A stretch of DNA of 12,444 nucleotides from Oscillospiraceae bacterium. GTDB taxonomy: Bacteria; Bacillota; Clostridia; UBA1381. The position numbers were made by a program, and so were the translations under genes. How positions within the stretch are numbered: position 1 is the first letter of the stretch; each line of letters begins with the position of its first letter. Shown here one piece after another: positions 9,001-10,427 of this stretch. The stretch spans positions 1-12,444 of the forward strand of contig JAFLUR010000034.1 of the NCBI GenBank assembly GCA_022508725.1, given 5' to 3'. The notes beneath the pieces were generated by a model. That model was not told where the DNA came from. It worked only from the letters and a program-made list of their open reading frames with translations, and ran no database searches.

Positions 9001-9488
9001 ACGACTCGTTCAGAGGCGATAATCTTATAACCCGTGCCGAATTTGCGGCTATCATAACCCGTGCGCTCGGACTGCTTCCGAGAGAAAAGGATTGTTTCCT
9101 TGATGTGGAACCGGAACACTGGTTCTACGGCGAGGTCGCGACGGCATATGAATTCGGCATAATCAAAGGCGTGGGTGAGGGCAAATTCGAACCCAACAGA
9201 ACGATCACCCGTGAAGAGGGTATGCTCATGATCAAACGCGCCGGTGAGCTTGTAAGCTATTCGCCGGAAAATATGCAGGATGCGGAAGATAAATTTATAA
9301 CCTATGCGGACTATCAAGATGTATCCGATTGGGCTGAAAGCGGCGTTAAGATGTGTCTTGCCGCAGATATCATAACGGGAAGAACTCCGTGGCAGCTCGC
9401 TCCTCAGTCGGAAATGACAAGAGCCGAAACAGCCGCTGTGGTTATGAAGCTTCTTGCCAAGGCAGGCCTTATAAACAGCTACGAATAA
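3..9488 (+). CDS. Giant SLH-anchored modular surface protein (5' partial): beta-helices, C-type-lectin-like domain, GLUG module, Fn3-like repeats
   Basis: The reading frame is open from the left edge (first full codon at base 3) to TAA at 9486-9488, so the first in-window ATG (129) is probably internal and the real start and signal peptide lie upstream. At least 3161 residues are visible. Domains, numbered from the first full codon: end of a beta-helix with cap (1-105), beta-helices with G-G-A-V and G-G-G-I rungs (about 126-346 and 457-620), C-type-lectin-like domain (813-1000), beta-helix (1040-1301), GLUG module (1401-1764), mixed Ig-like region (1765-2508), four Fn3-like repeats (2509-2857), 15 glycines, S/T/P linker, three SLH domains (2973-3155). 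SLH domains are known to bind secondary cell-wall polymer, so the protein is inferred to sit on the outer surface with the N-terminal modules exposed, as an adhesin or glycan binder. I see no catalytic domain. A strong terminator follows the stop, suggesting it ends its transcript. Confidence 0.95.
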   Translation, partial: DASISSPGYSLEISGSASAEFYNNNVSLDGAIKVNKDSEIKVMEMFTGSNRYTVLCPDADKGDSVITVDEALQENDEALPALFAHFSSADDEYSFVYDEMNKTMKKADPVEEPEENASIDGDPVDFATALSDPGNAGKTITLLKNITDFEGANITYYVNIDGDGHSISLAPGASKFFDVKISASNHNDGSVLSFSNITLNGRQNSSFPVFNVDISNTSSENDGLIIDSGTVITGHGTTGDGAAIHITRGRVSVKGSAAIHGNSAVGNGGAVFVSRGIFTMGGGRIYDNTAKVRGGGIVLDSGSECRIVGGSISGNRVNDIDEDIAVIGSESSAAKFSINAQNSVKNVYLAKGQYISLLTVLPADEVINITLADNFEEECGSATVVDGSEAGTVSESNFNITNSGKIAAADGTNIVTQRSSIAQITNAKNDGSGRVEVTEYDTLTQAFKAALDITKFGGKDVSASNPVVIDLFGDDEIGETLTASMGKAVKIKGNGCTVTRSSGFSDEMFVTNDGYICLEGVTADGKRLSNAAYIAKTVGTHSDTTTKSPSSFVLGKGAVIQNNRGGAVNAESGTFTLNGGSIINCDYTNNSTTVYAVKTTDGLELGADSDGKIGEITSSTLYLDKYLDKNCYITLTTTSVPSGTINITMNDDATYDDVVIKGSARYPATDALLKKIKVSAGSSRAVIKNNDIVLAPAEFGITLGDAVYDRQSETYSYQYLEVTGTNSIASAVIMFSDVPQDSDRIEIKNSYEYSDDPTVSVSVDKDYIKVINFTEGKSTAYVTDFLRNVVFHTDPTNGQYVKILVSENEADEVYYNVANGHYYKYIDEGVSWSDAYNDALGESFYGRSGYLVTVTDKREQDYLDKMSGEKSSWLGATRAEATKNSNGQITLSAEDKYYSYFYWISGPEGKVVFDSDGKTAYSENAKLYTGRKADEVQIGNVYDYTNWHSGEPNNDNKMNSEESGSGFVGMRKYTLIDGTQWGDYTSRSNDIKGYFVEFGGLADTEDNSIVSADGRITSQTVASFGGMSYKSLSEAVEEAVGSESSSQNRAVITLTKDIDMLAGIENTVEIPAGKYIKINGDHHTITRKSSMNSVSLMEIYGDVLMEDVIFDGGAVWNVYGSGNVDSRINNGITSSAPILKVIGSSADVILNGVQIKRNVNMTENSGAVCVSGGILELEDTDIYENDSYNGAICITGGQVIFKSGTIENNVSSGLGGAVYIANGASAVFESSAELMSADETDDRISFKNNQAEKGGAVYIAEGGSLIAKDSYIKDNSVTGGEYCGPGIYLGGKMILYGGYIYDAIRVPATSYIEVEKPFADSQEVFCVEAEPPTRDSSPTVVLCPSNEVPGNTTAESIKNKFVVYGSGLKLDIDGNRENYEADEGRLVVVKAIPKQGGSGDYRYYIIETKADFEWFADEVDKNSSLNAELVNDIDLRNEEKIRVIGDFSGTFNGNDHTISGININDISRNNRGLFSSVSGTVKNLRAEGTIRGKHNVGGIAGRIIGDSEKSGGIYDCSFSGSIYAYGGQAGGIAGYMQQNTFIINCANHADVKMDFIDKDQSASDVMGTYAPSGDRTGAGGIVGYMYGTAQRPSYVINCFNAGFIKSLAERVQESNAGGIVGYTPNISDNGIPSYVDNVYNAGRVEVSYRDSRAGTIACYSGGYSIGMGNQKDPDYNSAFTYYITNSVDNIGTSKSDIGGQTFVGRLRGKELSDDEMKSDVLLRKLNANVTTFRKDSTYSKYAGRLHYWKFSDDSDYEYPVIISNEDIPVTVTLLEKQSKSIDGLLEINAAYDPQPLENTSVNMEIYDDDNTDPDAAPLATISATVYANIDMSQDDAANIKAIYPETGFVPAGIHNYSIITKDLNGKVIDFNTSERQKISFLSLEVDLDGNINPMNDYFREVFDDAKSALWYLDTDGAWKAMPDSGKTPSDIGFDENDTAVFKTGTSAEDESGYTAYLSKSKIAPALDLDKDKNGKYTGYVIGVVSGMEYSYFVDGNDEPVTKTVSQNDLVYVIEERTYKFALPIDLTKNEEKRYVTFKKPAGGEDGTEIPQTILKIPPERGQTEMLSKAQFTNYNSETGESAVISYANDIQYSTDNGREWIYKDENDAVIDPESFTGGEILIRDHGTETQMPSSPKIIRLIDASELIIGINNENKITASGKYAFAAEDKKAFITASIGSGDNVRTQKVEVTVDESNKFSVVFDELTAELGVSEITVNITDSEENNPISVKKTVLLLMVDLENGIIKGINKFMTFKIDGKEPAAGESEWSNLDGEEYCFDIIDEVSVMEIPTDWYNNTVRVKTPDSADRTAVATLVIGSQVKESTPKVGMDIEGGFLTNVGENYEYSLDGENRRKLTSALEEDMFNEDNTGREILIYKKSSAEGIKDSDPQILQLADRMPDPQDIDPKSVQPFLTNTSLGMIQITPAVSGQVYSVDGEKWASAIGTTVPLSVGKPLEAGLSVPIYTRIPSDKIKFPSRMKSLSVTFELDDEGNLTWKIKALTPDEIPLEDITVNGNRITVKAKSGLEYCYSLKGEGPSNKWETPSLVNGVLEVTFRGLKTSTEYTIYARTAATEYLDPSDPTNGTTVKTGDKEIQDAPDQSEIEGSITAGDTYILVKPANPEYEYSIDKGANWVSPTQDDEGVYYVLFDNLSPNTTYSVWVRRKKTDTADPSDPSIVDKKTESKEKLPGEVPAEILPGDISVSDTSITVNNADSANEYSVDGVTWIKPSNGKAVISGLTPNTEYTVRARRAEDANHNPSDPTAGIKVKTLKAKAPKPAPVDEKDVTVGSNKIEIKAVIGQEYSVDGGATWKGGKTAKVTITGLKSLTDYKLITRVAETETMSASDPSDPLEITTTKPTGGGGGGGGGGGGGGGSSSKATSAPSSTQAPVNESTPAPAETQAPKATEVPIPEANKTGKVSISKTKDVITTAVIKGGPYAGRHLPTYIIVGDDGETTAIVTNLEGVDYELIYTTITFNDMIKHWAKTLVNEAAKRRIVKGYEDDSFRGDNLITRAEFAAIITRALGLLPREKDCFLDVEPEHWFYGEVATAYEFGIIKGVGEGKFEPNRTITREEGMLMIKRAGELVSYSPENMQDAEDKFITYADYQDVSDWAESGVKMCLAADIITGRTPWQLAPQSEMTRAETAAVVMKLLAKAGLINSYE
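378..1265 (+). other. Domain in giant protein: right-handed beta-helix 1 and its cap
   Basis: The segment opens with a T-I-T-L-L-K-N-I strand and an I-D-G-D-G-H-S-I strand, followed by rungs such as GNGGAVFVSRGIFTMGGG and RGGGIVLDSG. These rungs resemble the polymorphic-outer-membrane-protein and pectate-lyase-like beta-helix repeats of bacterial surface proteins. From about 1041 a strand-rich segment (VYLAKGQYISLL onward) closes the helix. Similar caps lie at about 30-318, 1863-2096 and 3906-4170. No polysaccharide-lyase active-site residues stand out, so the fold is better supported than any enzymatic role. Confidence 0.75.
1371..2096 (+). other. Domain in giant protein: right-handed beta-helix 2 and its cap
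   Basis: A second helix repeats the plan of the first: a V-V-I-D-L-F strand, a V-K-I-K-G-N-G-C strand, then rungs including NRGGAVNAESGTFTLNGGS, and a cap beginning TLYLDKYLDKNCYITL near 1863. The cap ends in the short strand DIVLAPAE. Helix 2 has fewer rungs than helices 1 and 3, suggesting rung loss or less constraint. The function is probably to present or extend the neighbouring lectin-like domain. Confidence 0.7.
2439..3002 (+). other. Domain in giant protein: cysteine-free C-type-lectin-like domain
   Basis: The order of conserved blocks matches C-type-lectin folds: NGHYYKYIDEGVSWSDAYND, GYLVTVTDKREQDYL, SWLGATR, FYWISGPEG, NWHSGEPNN (W at 2841), then QWGDY and finally GYFVEFGG. E-P-N is the known sugar and calcium site motif of mannose-type C-type lectins. 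The partner W-N-D motif reads W-G-D here, so calcium-dependent sugar binding is plausible but not assured. No cysteine occurs in the domain, in contrast to animal members and as in many bacterial relatives. A strand-rich stretch at 2097-2438 precedes it and may belong with it. Confidence 0.85.
3120..4170 (+). other. Domain in giant protein: right-handed beta-helix 3 and its cap
   Basis: It starts with VITLTKDIDM and YIKINGDHHTI strands and continues with rungs such as NSGAVCVSGGILELEDTDIY, LGGAVYIANGASAVFES and KGGAVYIAEGGSLIAKDSYI. The cap starts near AIRVPATSYIEVEKPF (3906). It is the most regular of the helices in the window. It links the lectin-like domain to the GLUG module and probably acts as a rigid stalk. 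Confidence 0.75.
4203..5294 (+). repeat. GLUG-motif module in giant protein (about five repeats)
   Basis: The module opens with the usual lead-in: ETKADFEWFADEV, L-V-N-D-I-D-L, FSGTFNGNDHTISGI and G-L-F-S-S-V-S-G. About five repeats follow, built on V/A-G-G-I-A/V-G and N-C-x-N, for example NVGGIAGRI, QAGGIAGYM, AGGIVGYMYG and AGGIVGYTPN. It closes with an H-Y-W-K-F ... Y-P-V-I-I-S tail. GLUG repeats are known from IgA1-specific M26 peptidases and many secreted Gram-positive proteins, but no peptidase domain is seen here. The same module occurs twice in the downstream gene starting at 10428. Confidence 0.85.
5295..7526 (+). other. Unassigned beta-rich region of giant protein with scattered Y-S-x-D-G units
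   Basis: About 744 residues do not match a family I can name. Visible structure includes ISYANDIQYSTDNGREW at 6255-6305, a second unit EYSLDGENRRKL near 7032 and a third VYSVDGEKWASA near 7293. The first two units share a later G-x-E/R-E-I-L-I stretch followed by S-x-P-x-I-x-x-L, so they look like diverged duplicates. Between them lies a segment resembling a bacterial Ig-like fold (strands around SGKYAFAAEDKKAF and KVEVTVDESNKFSVVF, 6477-6605). It is probably a chain of Ig or Fn3-like stalk modules; no enzyme motif was seen. Confidence 0.5.
7527..8573 (+). repeat. Four tandem Fn3-like repeats with Y-S-x-D-G and P-S-D-P signatures
   Basis: Four repeats start near 7527, 7812, 8091 and 8340. 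Each has a D/S-I-T-V opening strand, a central E-Y-S-V/I-D-G or related turn (YCYSLKG, YEYSIDKGANW, EYSVDGVTW, EYSVDGGATW), a G-L-x-x-x-T-x-Y strand typical of fibronectin type III folds (RGLKTSTEYTIYAR, DNLSPNTTYSVWVR, SGLTPNTEYTVRAR, TGLKSLTDYKLITR), and a closing P-S-D-P before the last strand. Such modules serve as spacers between binding domains and cell wall. At DNA level the P-S-D-P boxes are still similar, for example the shared 15-mer ccgtccgacccgaca in repeats 1 and 3. Confidence 0.8.
8574..8745 (+). repeat. Poly-glycine tract and S/T/P/A-rich linker
   Basis: Bases 8574-8618 are 15 consecutive glycine codons, almost all GGC or GGT, giving a near-microsatellite at DNA level. A serine, threonine, proline and alanine-rich stretch follows (SAPSSTQAPVNES, TPAPAETQAPKATEVPIPE). 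Flexible Gly plus S/T/P linkers just ahead of SLH domains are common in clostridial surface proteins and probably span the cell-wall layer. The complementary strand shows a poly-proline frame that is only a shadow. Confidence 0.9.
8919..9470 (+). repeat. Three C-terminal SLH domains
   Basis: Three S-layer-homology domains lie at about 8919-9080, 9093-9250 and 9312-9470. Each has the aromatic/Asp opening (FNDMIKHWAK, FLDVEPEHWFYGEVATAYE, YQDVSDWAESGVKMCL), a G-I-I-K-G-like centre (RRIVKGYEDDSF, GIIKGVGEGKFEPN, DIITGRTPWQLAPQ) and the T-R-x-E helix (ITRAEFAAIITRAL, ITREEGMLMIKRAG, MTRAETAAVVMKLL). A trio of SLH domains is the usual unit for non-covalent binding to pyruvylated secondary cell-wall polymer. 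The protein ends a few residues after the third domain. Confidence 0.95.
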
Positions 9489-9511
9489 AGAGAAATATAT
9501 TTAAACAATGT

Positions 9512-9551
9512 AAAATGAGGACTCTTTGCTTTTGCAAAGGTCCTCATTTTT
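9512..9551 (+). terminator. Rho-independent terminator of the giant surface gene
   Basis: Left arm 9512-9529 pairs with right arm 9534-9550 around a TTTT loop. There are about 17 base pairs with one bulged T at 9523, and the right arm ends in a run of five T (9547-9551). It lies 24 bases after the TAA stop. A weaker run of A on the left arm might allow some termination from the other strand. Confidence 0.92.
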
Positions 9552-9552
9552 G

Positions 9553-9570
9553 ATATTTGAGATCAAATAT
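9553..9570. promoter_or_regulatory. 18-bp dyad, possible operator
   Basis: Bases atatttga and tcaaatat form two perfect 8-bp arms around a 2-bp centre, directly after the upstream terminator and about 30 bases before a TATAAT box. The size and symmetry suit a dimeric HTH regulator. AT-rich dyads also arise by chance, and no exact second copy is seen, although the half-site gatatttga recurs at 10311-10319 at the end of the regulator gene. Confidence 0.3.
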
Positions 9571-9654
9571 TTGCGCTTTCATCTTGAAAAAAGCGTCCGG
9601 TTATAATATTGAAAACGGAAGCGGGTGATACAAATATGCCCGAAGACAATGCCG

Positions 9655-9703
9655 AAAGCTCTTGAAATTCAGCTTTAATTGCCTGATTTCAAGAGCTCTT
9701 TTG
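9655..9703 (+). terminator. Second intrinsic terminator closing a very short possible transcript
   Basis: The left arm agctcttgaaattcag (9657-9672) pairs with ctgatttcaagagct (9683-9697) with one bulge, followed by C and four T. No gene of normal size lies between this hairpin and the previous terminator. A TATAAT box at 9602-9607 (weak -35) and a 9-codon frame MPEDNAESS (9636-9665, weak upstream GGGTGA) are the only candidates. It may close a small RNA, a leader peptide or a gene remnant. Confidence 0.65.
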
Positions 9704-9759
9704 TACAACTTTTTATTACGGAGTTATTTTGTCACAGCCCCTTTTTACGGATTGCATTT

Positions 9760-9789
9760 GCCGCAAGGCGAGAATCCGCCTGCTGCGGC
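9760..9789 (+). other. GC-rich hairpin in the upstream region of the regulator gene
   Basis: Bases gccgcaaggcg pair with cgcct and tgcggc, giving 11 base pairs interrupted by a 2-base bulge (9782-9783), around a 6-base loop. It stands out from AT-rich surroundings. No clear T run follows (ttcttcacgg), so it is not a standard terminator. It may be a structured leader element or a piece of a dispersed repeat. Confidence 0.4.
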
Positions 9790-9802
9790 TTCTTCACGGC
9801 TG

Positions 9803-9839
9803 TTGAGGTATACTCTATACAGTGGATATTATATAATAT
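9803..9839 (+). promoter_or_regulatory. Candidate promoter overlapped by two dyads, upstream of the regulator
   Basis: A TTGAGG box (9803-9808) lies 18 bases before TATTAT (9827-9832). The spacer holds the dyad gtatactctatac (9808-9820). A perfect 14-bp AT palindrome (9826-9839) overlaps the -10 box. The arrangement would suit repression by a dimeric DNA-binding protein, perhaps the XRE protein itself. It starts about 145 bases ahead of the regulator's ATG, so a long leader would result. Confidence 0.35.
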
Positions 9840-9920
9840 TATATCATATAAAAACAGTATTTAAAAGAGCAAATACTAAATTTAATGAGTATTATTCAAA
9901 AAAATCTAAGTCAGATTGGT

Positions 9921-9948
9921 TTTAAAGGCATTTCAATGCAGATATAAT
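9921..9948 (+). promoter_or_regulatory. Candidate proximal promoter of the XRE regulator
   Basis: TTTAAA (9921-9926) and a consensus TATAAT (9943-9948) are separated by 16 bases. Transcription would start near 9955, leaving a leader of about 29 bases before the ATG at 9984. The -10 is strong but the -35 matches only four of six consensus bases. Confidence 0.45.
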
Positions 9949-9983
9949 CAATATAAGACTATAGAAACAAGAGGAAACGGTTT

Positions 9984-10319
9984 ATGAATAAGGATTTGAA
10001 TTTTAAAGAAATAGGCGTCCGAATACAGAAATACCGAATGAAAAAAGGCATGACTCAAGAGAAACTTGCCGAATATATCGATACCAGTCAAAAGTATGTA
10101 TCAAGAATAGAATGTGGGTATAACAGATTGTCGCTTGACACAACGGCTGCGATCGCAAGAGCTTTGAATATTACGCTCGACAGTCTTATAGCAGATTACG
10201 ACAACAGTAACGACGAAAGCACGTTACATGAAATATTAAACGATATACGGGGAATGAGCCCCAAACAGCTTGCTCTTTTGCGTGATATTATAGAAATCCT
10301 GAAAAAATCGGATATTTGA
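9984..10319 (+). CDS. XRE-family transcriptional regulator (111 aa)
   Basis: A small single-domain DNA-binding protein. Residues about 8-65 form a Cro/C1-type helix-turn-helix: an opening helix (IGVRIQKYRMKKGMTQEKLA), the turn and recognition helix (YIDTSQKYVSRIECGYNRLS), then a fourth helix (DTTAAIARALNITLDSLI). The C-terminal part (about 72-111) is acidic then helical, ending MSPKQLALLRDIIEILKK, a tail seen in many short clostridial XRE proteins and possibly used for dimerisation. The ATG at 9984 is chosen because AGAGGA (9970-9975) sits eight bases ahead. It has no partner toxin or phage gene here. Its target is unknown; upstream dyads make self-regulation possible, and control of the neighbouring surface genes is only inferred from position. 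Confidence 0.93.
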   Translation: MNKDLNFKEIGVRIQKYRMKKGMTQEKLAEYIDTSQKYVSRIECGYNRLSLDTTAAIARALNITLDSLIADYDNSNDESTLHEILNDIRGMSPKQLALLRDIIEILKKSDI

Positions 10320-10360
10320 AAAAACAAGCGGCATAACAGCAGGAAAATCGTTTTTTCAAA
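10315..10360. other. 11-bp perfect inverted repeat across the end of the regulator gene
   Basis: The arms tttgaaaaaac (10315-10325) and gttttttcaaa (10350-10360) are perfect complements with a 24-base loop. The left arm includes the TGA stop of the regulator. The stem is nearly all A-T, so it would be a weak terminator at best. It could instead be a protein-binding dyad just ahead of the promoter at 10367-10395. Confidence 0.4.
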
Positions 10361-10366
10361 AAAGTA

Positions 10367-10395
10367 TTGAAAAAAACGTCAAAATCCGGTATAAT
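10367..10395 (+). promoter_or_regulatory. Sigma-A-type promoter of the downstream GLUG gene
   Basis: TTGAAA (10367-10372) and a perfect TATAAT (10390-10395) are 17 bases apart, an ideal spacing. Transcription would begin near 10402, leaving about 25 bases of leader. This indicates that the downstream gene is expressed from its own promoter rather than only by read-through from the regulator gene. Confidence 0.85.
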
Positions 10396-10413
10396 GACTA
10401 TAAAAAAATTTTT

Positions 10414-10418
10414 GGAGG
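10414..10418 (+). promoter_or_regulatory. Ribosome binding site deciding the start at 10428
   Basis: GGAGG lies nine bases ahead of the ATG at 10428. A nearer ATG at 10420 is too close and runs into a stop after three codons, so 10428 is the start. The protein from 10428 begins with a good signal peptide, which agrees. Confidence 0.85.
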
Positions 10419-10427
10419 TATGATAAG

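Larger units (their letters stand above)
9552..9983. other. 432-base intergenic region with several dyads, no convincing protein gene
   Basis: Two overlapping + strand frames (9662-9925 and 9679-9864) cross a terminator hairpin and AT-rich promoter-like sequence and lack a good ribosome binding site, so I do not call them. What is visible: an 18-bp dyad (9553-9570), a TATAAT box (9602-9607) before a 9-codon frame (9636-9665), a terminator (9655-9703), a GC-rich hairpin (9760-9789), dyads at 9808-9820 and 9826-9839, and a TATAAT box at 9943-9948 ahead of the regulator gene. Confidence 0.7.

Noticed and set aside
8625..9317. 230-codon open frame on the minus strand
   Set aside because: It is antisense to the linker and SLH domains, which are certain on the + strand, and shows no recognisable domain.
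9353..9553. 66-codon + strand frame at the end of the giant gene
   Set aside because: It overlaps the third SLH domain in another frame and ends inside the terminator.
9662..9925. 87-codon + strand frame (TTG start), with an overlapping 61-codon frame at 9679-9864
   Set aside because: The frames run through a terminator hairpin and AT-rich promoter-like sequence, lack a ribosome binding site and match no family.
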